64,000 nt of DNA from DATJFQ01 sp035495555 (GCA_035495555.1 DATJFQ010000042.1:1-64000); one strand, 5' to 3'; positions 16,683 through 25,311 are shown, numbered from the stretch's first letter. The notes: generated by a model not told the origin, from the letters alone. Numbers and translations are program-made.

Positions 16683-17716
16683 CCTCTCTCGTGATCCAAC
16701 AGCCACTGCTTCCGCCACTTCCCGCCACCGTACCCACAGAGCGATCCATCCGCGCGAATGACTCGATGGCAGGGGACGATGATGGCGACCTGATTCTGGC
16801 CGTTCACACGCCCAATCGCACGGACCGCGGCCGGTGAGCCCACACGGCGCGCGATATCCGAATAGCTGCGCGTTTCCCCGTGCGGAATCTCGCAGAGTGC
16901 CCGCCACACTTTCAATTGGAATTCCGAGCCACGCTGATGGACCGGGATGTCGAACTCGCGACGCGTACCGGCGAAGTACTCGGCCAGCTGCTCTCGGGTC
17001 TGCCGCAGCACCACGTTCTCTCCCGGCACGACGGCGCCGAGCGTGCCGCGCAGGCGTCGCAGCTCGGTCTCGAGGGCGCGGCGATCGACGAACTCGAGCA
17101 GTTCCAGCGCGGCGTCGCTGGCGATCGCCAGCATGGGCCCGAGCGGTGTTTCAACCCAGCCGGCCTGCAGCAGCGCCGTCTCGCGCGCGTGACCCGGCGT
17201 CGCCCCGAACACGCGGCTGAACGCTTCTCGAAACCCGCTGTCGGATTCAAAGCCTGCGTCCATGCCGGCCTCGAGCGTCTGGGCGCCGTCATGTAAGGCT
17301 TTCATCGCCATCCCGAGTCGGCATGCGCGCTGATACGCCTGGAAGGTCATGCCGAATCGCTTCTTGAACGTCCGCCTCACGACGACCGGGTCGAGCCCCC
17401 GAACGCGCAGATCGTGGTCCCGCAGCCTCGCATCGCGGCGCGCGGCGAGCTCCGCCTGCAGCGGCGCCAACCAGTTCGGATCGGCCGGCGTAGCCGCCGT
17501 TGGATCGCAGAGCTGGCATGGGCGGTAGCCGCGATGCAGCGCCTCCTGGATCGACGCCGCAAACTCGACGTTTTCCGGTTTCGGTTTTCGCGCATGGCAG
17601 GTCGGGCGGCAGAAGATACCCGTCGTGCGAATGCACGCGAAGAACAGGCCGTCGAAGGAGCCGTCGCGCTCGACGAGCGCGCGATACATCTCTGAAGTGG
17701 AAGGCAGCGTCATCAT
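16679..17716 (-). CDS. ada: Ada: methylphosphotriester sensor / O6-methylguanine-DNA methyltransferase
   Basis: 345-residue bifunctional Ada. The N-terminal zinc domain has four Cys at 36, 40, 67 and 70 (GIFCRPTC and RPCQLC); Cys36 is the expected methyl acceptor. An AraC-type helix-turn-helix follows (about 85-185, RTFKKRFGMTFQAYQRACRLG). The C-terminal transferase has its acceptor Cys316 in VPCHRVIRADGS and the family motif GYGGG. It repairs alkylated DNA and, once methylated, should activate its own regulon. No alkA or alkB is adjacent. The start has two tandem ATGs (17716, 17713). Confidence 0.95.
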   Translation of the reverse strand: MMTLPSTSEMYRALVERDGSFDGLFFACIRTTGIFCRPTCHARKPKPENVEFAASIQEALHRGYRPCQLCDPTAATPADPNWLAPLQAELAARRDARLRDHDLRVRGLDPVVVRRTFKKRFGMTFQAYQRACRLGMAMKALHDGAQTLEAGMDAGFESDSGFREAFSRVFGATPGHARETALLQAGWVETPLGPMLAIASDAALELLEFVDRRALETELRRLRGTLGAVVPGENVVLRQTREQLAEYFAGTRREFDIPVHQRGSEFQLKVWRALCEIPHGETRSYSDIARRVGSPAAVRAIGRVNGQNQVAIIVPCHRVIRADGSLCGYGGGKWRKQWLLDHERG

Positions 17717-17864
17717 GCAAACGAGGGTAAGACGACCGTATCAGTATGCGCCACCGCGATTTGAACGGGCAATTACGAAGCGAGCGGAGCGCCGCGGTTC
17801 GGCGTCCGCGTCGCTGTCGTTCGAGGCCATAAGGGATGCTTATGTTTCCAGCAGGAATATGAGT
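17717..17864. other. Intergenic region upstream of the ilv leader
   Basis: No gene is seen. It separates the divergent ada and ilv transcripts. The only structure I note is a small inverted repeat CATAAG-GGATG-CTTATG at 17828-17844, which could be an operator. The rest shows no recognisable motif. Confidence 0.5.
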
Positions 17865-17899
17865 TTGACAATGCGCGGCGGAGGCGTCATCGTATCGCC
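17865..17899 (+). promoter_or_regulatory. Promoter of the ilv leader
   Basis: A perfect -35 TTGACA lies at 17865-17870. With a 17-base spacer the -10 would be CATCGT (17888-17893), a weak match, and transcription would begin close to the GTG of the leader peptide at 17900. The same extended -35 (ATGAGTTTGACA here, ATAAGTTTGACA at 19001-19012) also precedes ilvD. A GGAGG at 17880-17884 is an alternative ribosome-binding site if transcription starts further upstream. Confidence 0.5.
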
Positions 17900-17965
17900 G
17901 TGGCACAGCGGCTCGTCATTTGCCTGTTGCTCCCGATTGTCGGGATTCCGATGCACAGCGGCTGA
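17900..17965 (+). CDS. ilv leader peptide (21 residues)
   Basis: GTG at 17900 opens a 21-codon frame that ends at TGA 17963-17965. Nine of residues 5-16 are Leu, Val or Ile (LVICLLLPIVGI), the amino acids made by the downstream operon. This is the pattern of E. coli ilv leader peptides. Its stop codon lies exactly on the first bases of the strand that can pair with the terminator, so ribosome position would decide termination. The peptide itself needs no function beyond being translated. No other frame here has this composition. Confidence 0.75.
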   Translation: MAQRLVICLLLPIVGIPMHSG

Positions 17966-18036
17966 CGGCCCGTCGTTCCATCGACTACACATCGAAGCGG
18001 CCGTCACCCCCAGCGGATGACGGCCGTTTCGTTTTT
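17910..18036 (+). promoter_or_regulatory. ilv transcription attenuator (alternative hairpins and terminator)
   Basis: Four segments can pair alternatively: 1, GGCTCGTCA (17910-17918, inside the Leu/Val/Ile codons); 2, TGACGGCC (17963-17970, starting at the leader stop codon); 3, GGCCGTCA (17999-18006); 4, TGACGGCC (18018-18025). 1:2 pairs with one bulge and 2:3 is perfect (antiterminator). 3:4 is perfect and extends to about 13 pairs (17994-18006 with 18018-18030, one G-U), with T-rich TTTCGTTTTT at 18027-18036 (terminator). Stalling at Leu, Val or Ile codons would free segment 2 and allow read-through into ilvE. Confidence 0.82.
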
Positions 18037-18048
18037 CAGGACGCGATC

Positions 18049-18984
18049 ATGGGATATGTCTGGATGAATGGGCGGCTGCTTCCGGAGGCAGAAGCCCGGG
18101 TGCCGTTCCTGACGGCCGGCCTGCAATACGGGATGGGCGTCTTCGAAGGGATTCGGTGCTACGCGACGGCGGACGGCCCCGCGGTGTTCCGGTTGCGCGA
18201 CCACATCGACCGGCTGCTTGACTCGGCTCGCATTCTCGGGTTTCCGCCGCTCCCGTGGGAGGCGGAGGCGCTGGTGCGCGCCGTTCACGACACGATTGGC
18301 GCGAACGACCTGCAGTCCTGCTACATCCGGCCGCTCGTGTACCTCGCCGAAGGGGGGATGAACCTCTCGATCGACTCCGGACGACCGCACGTCGGCATTG
18401 CCGTATGGCCGTGGAACGACTATCACGGGCAGGGTTCCGACACCGGCATCCGGCTCAACGTTTCGTCGCACACCCGCCATCATCCGAACGTCATGCCGAC
18501 CCGGGCCAAGGTGTGCGGCAACTACGTGAATTCCTTTCTGGCGAAGACCGAATCCATCCGGCTCGGTTTCGACGATGCGGTGATGCTGGACTCTGCCGGA
18601 TATGTGGCCGAGTGCACCGGCGAAAACCTGTTCCTCGTCTCGAAGGGCCGCATCCTGACGCCGCCGGCCGCCGGGATCCTCGCGGGCATCACGCGCGATT
18701 CGGTGATCCGTCTCGCTGAGGACGCTGGGCTCGAAGTGCGCGAGGAATGGTTCGCCCGCGACCGTCTCTACGACTCGGACGAGATTTTCCTCACGGGCAC
18801 GGCCGCCGAAGTGGTCGGAGTACGCGAAGTGGATTTTCGGCCGATCGGCGCCGGGGTACCCGGACCGGTGACCCGGCGCCTTCGCGACGAGTACGCCAGG
18901 GCCGTGCGCGGTCTGCACGGGCGCTCGGCCGAGTGGCTGGACCGGGTCCCGCAGCAGGCGCAGGCAGCGTATAAGCAAATCTAA
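18049..18984 (+). CDS. ilvE: Branched-chain amino acid aminotransferase
   Basis: Fold-type IV PLP transaminase for the last step of valine, isoleucine and leucine synthesis. 311 residues. MGYVWMNGRLLP start, GVFEGIRCY at about 33-41, PLP-binding Lys154 in RAKVCGNYVNSFLAK, and AECTGENLF are all as in IlvE. ATG 18049 is chosen because the in-frame sequence further upstream is the terminator hairpin. A weak CAGGA lies before it. It is the first gene of the ilv set and sits 13 bases after the attenuator T-run. ilvD follows after 62 bases. Confidence 0.95.
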   Translation: MGYVWMNGRLLPEAEARVPFLTAGLQYGMGVFEGIRCYATADGPAVFRLRDHIDRLLDSARILGFPPLPWEAEALVRAVHDTIGANDLQSCYIRPLVYLAEGGMNLSIDSGRPHVGIAVWPWNDYHGQGSDTGIRLNVSSHTRHHPNVMPTRAKVCGNYVNSFLAKTESIRLGFDDAVMLDSAGYVAECTGENLFLVSKGRILTPPAAGILAGITRDSVIRLAEDAGLEVREEWFARDRLYDSDEIFLTGTAAEVVGVREVDFRPIGAGVPGPVTRRLRDEYARAVRGLHGRSAEWLDRVPQQAQAAYKQI

Positions 18985-19046
18985 TGTTGTTACAAACATT
19001 ATAAGTTTGACACACGACGAGGAACCTTCCAACATTCGAGTCATCG
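18982..19046 (+). promoter_or_regulatory. Possible operator and internal promoter for ilvD
   Basis: An AT-rich palindrome TAATGTT-GTTACA-AACATTA (18982-19001), striking in this GC-rich DNA, overlaps the ilvE stop. Directly after it comes -35 TTGACA (19007-19012), and 17 bases on a weak -10 CAACAT (19030-19035). Transcription would start near 19042, 5 bases before the ilvD ATG. This would allow ilvDBNC to be made apart from the attenuated transcript, with a regulator at the palindrome. Inference from sequence. Confidence 0.55.
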
Positions 19047-20756
19047 ATGTCGAATCCCAAGTGGCAGAGCGGCGGTATCACCGACGGACCCAGCCGCGCG
19101 GCTGCGCGCGCGATGCTCTTCGCCGCCGGCTTCAGCCGCGCCGACCTCGCACGCCCGATCGTCGGGGTGGCCAACACGTGGACCGAGATCGGCCCCTGCA
19201 ACCTGCATCTGCGCGCCCTCGCGGAACCGCTGAAGGAGGCGATCCGCGGCGCCGGCGGGACGCCGATGGAATTCAATACGGTCTCCATTTCGGACGGCAT
19301 CACGATGGGTTCGGCGGGCATGCGGGCGTCGCTCGTGAGCCGCGAGGTCATCGCCGATTCGATCGAACTGGTGGCGCGCGGCAACCTCTTCGACGCGCTC
19401 GTCGTCGTCGTCGGCTGCGACAAGACGATCCCGGCGGCGGCCATGGCGCTGGCGCGCCTCGACATCCCCGGCGTGATTCTCTACGGCGGGTCGATCGCGC
19501 CGGGCCGCTTCGAGGAGCGCGACGTGACGGTGCAGGACGTCTTCGAGGCCATCGGCGCTCACGCCGCCGGGCGCCTCTCGTCACAGCAGCTCTGCGACCT
19601 CGAGGACCGCGCGTGCCCGGGAGCCGGGGCGTGCGGCGGGCAGTTCACCGCGAACACGATGGCCATGGCGTGCGAATTCCTCGGCCTCGCGGCGTTCGGA
19701 AGCGGCGACGTGCCCGCCACTGCAGCCGCGAAGAGTGAGGTCGCGCGCGAAACAGGACGCCTCGTGATGGACGCGCTGCGCGCGGACCGGCGGCCGTCGC
19801 GCATCCTGACGCGGGGCTCGTTCGAAAACGCCGTCGCCTCCGTGGCGGCGACCGGCGGATCGACCAACGCCGTGCTGCACCTCGTCGCGATCGCCCGGGA
19901 GGCGAACGTTCCGCTCGTCCTGGACGACATCGATCGCATCAGCGACCGTGTGCCGCTCATCGGCGATTTGAAGCCCGGCGGGAGGTTCGTCGCGACCGAC
20001 CTGCACGCAGCCGGCGGAACGCGGCTCGTCGCGCGGCGACTGCTCGACGGCGGCCTGCTCGACGGCGCCGCGGTCACGGTCACCGGCTGGACGATGAGCG
20101 AGGAAGCCGCGGCTGCCCGGGAGTCGGCCGGTCAGTCGGTCGTGCGTCCGCTGTCGAACCCAATCAGACCGACGGGTGGGCTCGTCATCCTGCGTGGCAC
20201 GCTCGCGCCGGACGGATCCGTCGTCAAGGTGACGAGCCAGCACGCCCGTCATCGCGGGCCTGCGCGGGTTTTCGACTCCGAGGAAGAGGCGTTCGCCGCC
20301 GTCCAGGCGGGCCGCCTCACCGCCGGCGACATCCTGGTCATCCGGTTCGAGGGACCGCGTGGCGGTCCGGGAATGCGGGAGATGCTCGCCGTCACCGCCG
20401 CGATTGTCGGCGCCGGGCTCGGCGATTCCGTCGCGCTCATCACGGACGGACGGTTCTCGGGTGCAACACGGGGGCTCATGGTGGGTCACGTCGCGCCCGA
20501 GGCTGCGGTGGGTGGGCCGATTGCTGCGGTCCGGGACGGCGACATCATCACGATCGACCTGCCGATGCGGCGCGTCGACGTGGAAGTCGGCGCCGCAGAA
20601 CTGGCGCGGCGCCTCGAGGGGTGGGCGGCTCCGGAGCCGCGGTACAAGCGCGGTGTGATGGCGAAATACGCGTCGCTCGTCGGCTCGGCCGCCGAAGGCG
20701 CGGTGACGGTTGCCGCGGGCCAGCCGACGCTGGCCGCGGCTGGGGAGCAGCGATGA
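19047..20756 (+). CDS. ilvD: Dihydroxy-acid dehydratase
   Basis: Iron-sulphur enzyme that dehydrates 2,3-dihydroxy-isovalerate and -methylvalerate to the 2-keto acids. 569 residues, normal. Cluster ligands are Cys124 in VVGCDKTIPA and Cys196 in GACGGQFTANTMA; the C-terminal part keeps DGRFSGATRGL and GHVAPEA. No Shine-Dalgarno sequence is seen before the ATG, in line with a very short leader. It overlaps ilvB by 4 bases (ATGA). Confidence 0.97.
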   Translation: MSNPKWQSGGITDGPSRAAARAMLFAAGFSRADLARPIVGVANTWTEIGPCNLHLRALAEPLKEAIRGAGGTPMEFNTVSISDGITMGSAGMRASLVSREVIADSIELVARGNLFDALVVVVGCDKTIPAAAMALARLDIPGVILYGGSIAPGRFEERDVTVQDVFEAIGAHAAGRLSSQQLCDLEDRACPGAGACGGQFTANTMAMACEFLGLAAFGSGDVPATAAAKSEVARETGRLVMDALRADRRPSRILTRGSFENAVASVAATGGSTNAVLHLVAIAREANVPLVLDDIDRISDRVPLIGDLKPGGRFVATDLHAAGGTRLVARRLLDGGLLDGAAVTVTGWTMSEEAAAARESAGQSVVRPLSNPIRPTGGLVILRGTLAPDGSVVKVTSQHARHRGPARVFDSEEEAFAAVQAGRLTAGDILVIRFEGPRGGPGMREMLAVTAAIVGAGLGDSVALITDGRFSGATRGLMVGHVAPEAAVGGPIAAVRDGDIITIDLPMRRVDVEVGAAELARRLEGWAAPEPRYKRGVMAKYASLVGSAAEGAVTVAAGQPTLAAAGEQR

Positions 20757-22462
20757 AGCTGACCGGTGCGCAGATCCTGTGGGAGTGCCTCGTGCGCGAG
20801 GGAGTCACCGACGTGTTCGGTTATCCCGGCGGCGCGATCCTTCCCGCTTACGATGCCATGCTCAATTACCCGGTCCGCCACACGCTCGTCAGGCACGAGC
20901 AGGGCGCGACGCATATGGCCGACGGCTACGCACGCGCCACGGGGAGGGTCGGCGTCGCCATCGCCACGTCGGGGCCGGGGGCGACGAACATGGTCACGGG
21001 CATCGCGACCGCGATGATGGACTCGGTGCCGATCGTCTGCATCACCGGCCAGGTCGGCAGCCGGCTCATTGGGACCGACGCGTTTCAGGAGATCGACATC
21101 ACCGGCATCACGCTGCCGGTCACCAAGCACAATTACCTCGTCACGTCGGCGGCCGACGTCGCCCCCGCGGTGCGCGAGGCGTTCCTCATCGCGAAGTCCG
21201 GCCGCCCCGGTCCCGTGCTCATCGACGTCACCAAGGACGCGCAGCAGTCGACCGCGGAGTTCGACTGGGACGCCGCGGCGCCGGTCGTCCCCGGCTGGCG
21301 GGCCGCGCCGCCTCTGGATCCGCGCGCGGTGTCGGCCGCCGCCGGCCTGATCAATGCGGCAAAGCGTCCCCTCATCCTTGCCGGCCACGGTGTGATGATC
21401 TCCGGCGCGGAACGACTGATACGCGAGCTCGCGGAACGCGCACACATCCCGGTGGCTGCGACGCTCCTGGGCATCGGCGGGTTCGCCGCGTCACACCCGC
21501 TCAATCTGGGCATGATGGGCATGCACGGCGAAGCGTGGGTCAATCTCGCGATCCAGGAGGCCGACCTGCTGATCGCGTGCGGCATGCGATTCGACGATCG
21601 GGTGACCGGCAACGTCAAAACGTACGCGCCATCGGCGCGAAAGATCCACATCGACATCGACGCGTCGGAGATCGACAAGAACATCTCCGTGGACGTGGCG
21701 CTCGTCGCCGATCTTTCGGATGCGCTGGGCCACCTCCTCGAGCACGTCAACTCCAGCGATCGCGCCGAATGGCTGGGGCGGATCGCCGGGTTCAAGGGAG
21801 ATTCGGCTGTTCGCGACATCCAGTCGCTGCCCGACAGCGGACATCTCTATGCGGCCCATGTGATCAACGATCTCTGGCGTACGACCGGAACGGGCGACAC
21901 CATTGTCGTCACGGATGTCGGCCAGCACCAGATGTGGGAGGCGCAGTACTTCCACCACGATCGCCCGCGCTCTCTCATCACGTCCGGCGGACTGGGCACC
22001 ATGGGCTTCGCGGTCCCTGCCGCAATCGGCGCGAAGCGCGCGCGCCCGGAGGCCGAAGTGTGGGCGGTCGTCGGCGACGGCGGATTCCAGATGACGATGT
22101 GCGAGCTCGCGACGGCGGTCCAGGACCGGATCGACATCAAGGTCGCCGTCATCAACAACGGCTTCCTGGGGATGGTTCGTCAGTGGCAGGAATTTTTTTA
22201 CGGGCGGCGCTATGCCGCGACGCCTCTCTCAGGACCTGATTTTGTGGCGCTCGCGCAGGCGTTCGGGATCGAGGCCCGCGCCGTGTCGTCGCGCGCCGAC
22301 GTCGTGCCGGCGATCGAGGCGGCGAGACAGCTGTGCGCGCCGGCCCTCATCGACTTTCGCGTCGAGCAGGAAGACACCGTCTACCCGATGGTGCCGGCCG
22401 GCGCCGACCTCCACGCGATGATCCGCCGGCCGAATCCGATCGTCGAAACCGCTGCAGACTGA
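20753..22462 (+). CDS. ilvB: Acetolactate synthase, large (catalytic) subunit
   Basis: Thiamine diphosphate enzyme joining two pyruvates (or pyruvate and 2-ketobutyrate). 569 residues from ATG 20753, which overlaps the ilvD stop. ThDP-activating Glu in VRHEQGATHMADGYARATG, an FAD-type middle domain, and the ThDP/Mg motif GDGGFQM followed by NNGFLGMVRQWQEFFY. The longer frame upstream lies inside ilvD and is not real. ilvN follows after 12 bases, giving the usual catalytic-regulatory pair. Confidence 0.96.
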   Translation: MKLTGAQILWECLVREGVTDVFGYPGGAILPAYDAMLNYPVRHTLVRHEQGATHMADGYARATGRVGVAIATSGPGATNMVTGIATAMMDSVPIVCITGQVGSRLIGTDAFQEIDITGITLPVTKHNYLVTSAADVAPAVREAFLIAKSGRPGPVLIDVTKDAQQSTAEFDWDAAAPVVPGWRAAPPLDPRAVSAAAGLINAAKRPLILAGHGVMISGAERLIRELAERAHIPVAATLLGIGGFAASHPLNLGMMGMHGEAWVNLAIQEADLLIACGMRFDDRVTGNVKTYAPSARKIHIDIDASEIDKNISVDVALVADLSDALGHLLEHVNSSDRAEWLGRIAGFKGDSAVRDIQSLPDSGHLYAAHVINDLWRTTGTGDTIVVTDVGQHQMWEAQYFHHDRPRSLITSGGLGTMGFAVPAAIGAKRARPEAEVWAVVGDGGFQMTMCELATAVQDRIDIKVAVINNGFLGMVRQWQEFFYGRRYAATPLSGPDFVALAQAFGIEARAVSSRADVVPAIEAARQLCAPALIDFRVEQEDTVYPMVPAGADLHAMIRRPNPIVETAAD

Positions 22463-22474
22463 GGAGAGCCTGTC

Positions 22475-23020
22475 GTGACCCTGCATACATTCGTCGTTTA
22501 CGTCGAGGACCGGCCGGGCGTGCTGAACCGCGTATCGTCACTGTTCCGGCGGCGCGGCTTCAACATCGAGTCGCTCAGCGTCGGCCACAGCGAAACGTCC
22601 GGTGTCTCCCGCATGACCGTCGTCGTCGCGACGGACGAGGGCGGCGCGGCGCGGATTCGGGCGCACCTCTGGAAGCTGGTGCACGTCGTGCGTGTCGAGG
22701 ACATCTCGGAGCAGCCGGCCATCGTGCGCGAGCTGGCCCTGATCAAACTCGCCGCCGGCCACGAGAATCGCGCGGCGGTGATGCAGCTGGCGCACGTTTT
22801 CCATGCCCGCGTCGTCGACGTCGCGGTCGAGTCGCTCGTCGTGGAGATCTGCGCGCCGGAGGACAAGGTCAGCCGGCTGATGGACGTGCTGCGGCCGTAC
22901 GGAATTCTCGAGACCGTCCGTACCGGACGCGTCGCGATGGCGCGGGGCTCGACGGCGCCTGCACTGGCAGGGCTGCACGAGATGTCGGGGGCGGAAGAAG
23001 GATTGTCTTACAGCGTGTAG
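22475..23020 (+). CDS. ilvN: Acetolactate synthase, small (regulatory) subunit
   Basis: 181 residues. An N-terminal ACT domain (TFVVYVEDRPGVLNRVSSLFRRRGFNIESL, about 4-33) binds valine for feedback inhibition; a second ACT-like domain fills the C-terminal half (ELALIKLAA onward). GTG start at 22475 with GAGGAGAG about 8 bases upstream. It activates and regulates IlvB. The C-terminal tail after residue 160 is Ala/Gly-rich and slightly longer than usual. Confidence 0.93.
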   Translation: MTLHTFVVYVEDRPGVLNRVSSLFRRRGFNIESLSVGHSETSGVSRMTVVVATDEGGAARIRAHLWKLVHVVRVEDISEQPAIVRELALIKLAAGHENRAAVMQLAHVFHARVVDVAVESLVVEICAPEDKVSRLMDVLRPYGILETVRTGRVAMARGSTAPALAGLHEMSGAEEGLSYSV

Positions 23021-23055
23021 CGCGGGTCGCAAGGCCCGCCAGGTGGAGGACGCAA

Positions 23056-24078
23056 ATGGCGAGAGTGTTCTACGACGCGGATGCGGATCTATCGCTCATC
23101 CGCAGCCGCAAGGTCGCGGTGCTGGGGTATGGATCGCAGGGGCACGCGCACGCACTGAACCTGCGTGACAGCGGCGTCGATGTTCGCGTGGGCCTGGCGC
23201 CCTCGAGCCGATCGCGGGCGAAAGCCGCGGCGCAGGGCGTGACCGTGCTCGATCCGGCGACGGCGACCGCGTGGGCGGACGTCATCATGGTCCTCGTGCC
23301 CGACACCGCGCAGGCGCGCCTGTACGAGACCGACATCCGGCCGCATCTCACGGCGGCCAAGACGCTGATGTTCGCGCACGGGTTCAACGTTCGCTTCGGC
23401 ACGCTCGATCTCCCGTCGGATGTCGACGTGTCCATGATCGCGCCCAAGTCTCCCGGGCACCGCGTGCGGGAGCTGTATATCGAGGGCGCCGGCACGCCTG
23501 CCCTGGTCGCGGTGCACCAGAACGCGAGCGGCCGCGCGTTCGACGTCGCACTGTCGTACGGAAAGGCAATCGGCGTCACACGCGCCGGTGTCATCGAAAC
23601 GACGTTCGCCGAAGAGACGGAGACGGATCTGTTTGGCGAGCAGGCGGTGCTGTGCGGAGGGGTCAGCGCGCTGGTGAAGGCCGGGTTCGAGACGCTCGTC
23701 TCGGCCGGATATCAGCCCGAGATCGCGTACTTCGAATGTCTTCACGAGCTGAAGCTGATCGTCGACCTGATGTATCGAGGCGGCCTGAGTTATATGCGGT
23801 ATTCGATCAGCGACACCGCCGAACACGGCGACTACACGGGCGGACCGCGCCTCGTCACCGAGGACACGCGAGCGACGATGCGGCAGATGCTCGCGGAAAT
23901 CCAGGACGGCACTTACGCGCGCAATTGGATTGCCGAGGACCGCAGCGGGCGCCCGGCGTTCAACGCGACCCGGCAGCGCGAGCGCGACCATCAGATCGAG
24001 CAGGTGGGCGCAGCGCTCAGGGCCATGATGCCGTTCCTCGAGCCCGTCGCGCCGGAGCCCTCCCCCGCCGGCGTGTAG
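23056..24078 (+). CDS. ilvC: Ketol-acid reductoisomerase (class I)
   Basis: NADPH- and Mg-dependent enzyme that isomerises and reduces acetolactate. 340 residues, the short class I form. GYGSQGHAHALNLRDSG near residues 24-40 is the Rossmann NADP site; APKSPGH, ETFAEETETDLFGEQ-type metal ligands and the knotted C-terminal domain with YSISDTAEHGDY are present. ATG 23056 is preceded by GGAGG. It ends the ilv operon; a 7-pair hairpin covers the stop. Confidence 0.96.
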   Translation: MARVFYDADADLSLIRSRKVAVLGYGSQGHAHALNLRDSGVDVRVGLAPSSRSRAKAAAQGVTVLDPATATAWADVIMVLVPDTAQARLYETDIRPHLTAAKTLMFAHGFNVRFGTLDLPSDVDVSMIAPKSPGHRVRELYIEGAGTPALVAVHQNASGRAFDVALSYGKAIGVTRAGVIETTFAEETETDLFGEQAVLCGGVSALVKAGFETLVSAGYQPEIAYFECLHELKLIVDLMYRGGLSYMRYSISDTAEHGDYTGGPRLVTEDTRATMRQMLAEIQDGTYARNWIAEDRSGRPAFNATRQRERDHQIEQVGAALRAMMPFLEPVAPEPSPAGV

Positions 24079-24084
24079 CCGGCG
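24066..24084 (+). terminator. Hairpin over the ilvC stop codon
   Basis: CGCCGGC (24066-24072) and GCCGGCG (24078-24084) form a perfect 7-pair stem with a 5-base loop containing part of the TAG stop. There is no T-run, so it is at best a weak or factor-dependent terminator between the convergent ilvC and gltA. Confidence 0.35.
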
Positions 24085-24171
24085 AATCACGATCCGGCTG
24101 AAACGATCGTTGCAAGCACGCGGAAACGGGACGGCGCCGAGACGACTGCGGCTGGTCTGAAAGCCGCGTCG

Positions 24172-25311
24172 CTATCGCTGATTGAGCGGCAGGAACGTCT
24201 GCGGATACGCCGGCCCGATGTAGTCGGTGCGCGGGCGGATCAAGCGGTTGTTCGCGTACTGCTCGAGGCAGTGCGCCGTCCAGCCCGACACGCGGCTGAC
24301 CGCGAAAATCGGCGTGAAGAGATCGATCGCGATCCCGAGCGTGTAATACGTCGACGCGGAGTAGAAGTCCACGTTCGGATACAGCTTCTTCTCCCCCGTG
24401 ACGAGCTGCTCGATGCGCCGCGACATGTCGTACCAGCGCGTGTTCCCGGCGCGCTCGCCGAGTTCTTTCGACATCTTCCGCAGATGCGTCGCCCGCGGAT
24501 CCTCGGTGCGATAAACGCGGTGGCCAAAGCCGGGGATCTTCACTTTGCGCGCGAGCTTGCCGCGGATCGCCTCGTCCACGCGCTCGGGCGGCGCATCCTG
24601 GCCGATGTCGATCAGCAGCCGCATCACATCCGCATTCGCGCCGCCGTGCAGCGGCCCTTTGAGCGTCCCGATCGCCGCGACGATCGCCGAGTACAAATCC
24701 GTGAGCGTCGCCGCGGCCACCCGAGCCGCAAACGTCGACGCGTTCAGCTCGTGATCCGCGTGGAGCACCAGCGCGACATCGAACGCATGCGTCGCCAGCG
24801 CGCTCGGCCGATCGCCGGTGAGCATGTACAGGAAGTTCGCGGCGTGTCCAAGCGCCGGATCGGGCTGGATCGGACCGCCACCCTTCTGCATTCGGCCGTA
24901 GGTCGCGACGATGCTCGCGAGCTGCGCGGTGAGCCGAACGGCTTTGCGGTAGTTCGCCTGCGGACTGTTGTCGTTCGCCTCGGGATCGTATTGGCCGAGC
25001 GCGGACGTGACGGTTCGAAGCGTATCCATTCCGTCAGAGGACGGGAGCTGGTTCATCAGCCGCAGGATGGATTCAGACAGCGGCCGCGCAGCGGCGAGCT
25101 GCGACTGCAGATCGCCCAGTTCGGCGCGATTCGGCAGGCGCCCGTGCCAGAGGAGGTAACACACCTCTTCGAACGAGGCGTGGACGAGATCGTGGATATC
25201 GTACCCGTAGTACGCAAGAACGCCGCGCTGCCCGTCGAGATAACAGATCGACGACGTCGCGGCGACCACGTCTTCGAGGCCGCCTTTAGGCTTCGCTTCC
25301 GCTGTGCTCAT
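24172..25311 (-). CDS. Citrate synthase (short type, possibly methylcitrate-active)
   Basis: Condenses acetyl-CoA with oxaloacetate in the TCA cycle. About 379 residues, the short type found in Gram-positives, archaea and many acidobacteria. Catalytic residues are visible: His in GPLHGGANADVM, His in IPGFGHRVYRTEDPRA and Asp in NVDFYSAS. Members of this group may prefer propionyl-CoA (2-methylcitrate synthase); prp genes are not nearby, so the TCA role is favoured. Start: ATG 25311 or 25317, set by the -10 box just upstream. It converges on ilvC. Confidence 0.92.
   Translation of the reverse strand: MSTAEAKPKGGLEDVVAATSSICYLDGQRGVLAYYGYDIHDLVHASFEEVCYLLWHGRLPNRAELGDLQSQLAAARPLSESILRLMNQLPSSDGMDTLRTVTSALGQYDPEANDNSPQANYRKAVRLTAQLASIVATYGRMQKGGGPIQPDPALGHAANFLYMLTGDRPSALATHAFDVALVLHADHELNASTFAARVAAATLTDLYSAIVAAIGTLKGPLHGGANADVMRLLIDIGQDAPPERVDEAIRGKLARKVKIPGFGHRVYRTEDPRATHLRKMSKELGERAGNTRWYDMSRRIEQLVTGEKKLYPNVDFYSASTYYTLGIAIDLFTPIFAVSRVSGWTAHCLEQYANNRLIRPRTDYIGPAYPQTFLPLNQR

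Noticed and set aside
24066..24099. Strong terminator after ilvC
   Set aside because: The hairpin is good but there is no T-run on either strand, so it is listed only with low confidence.
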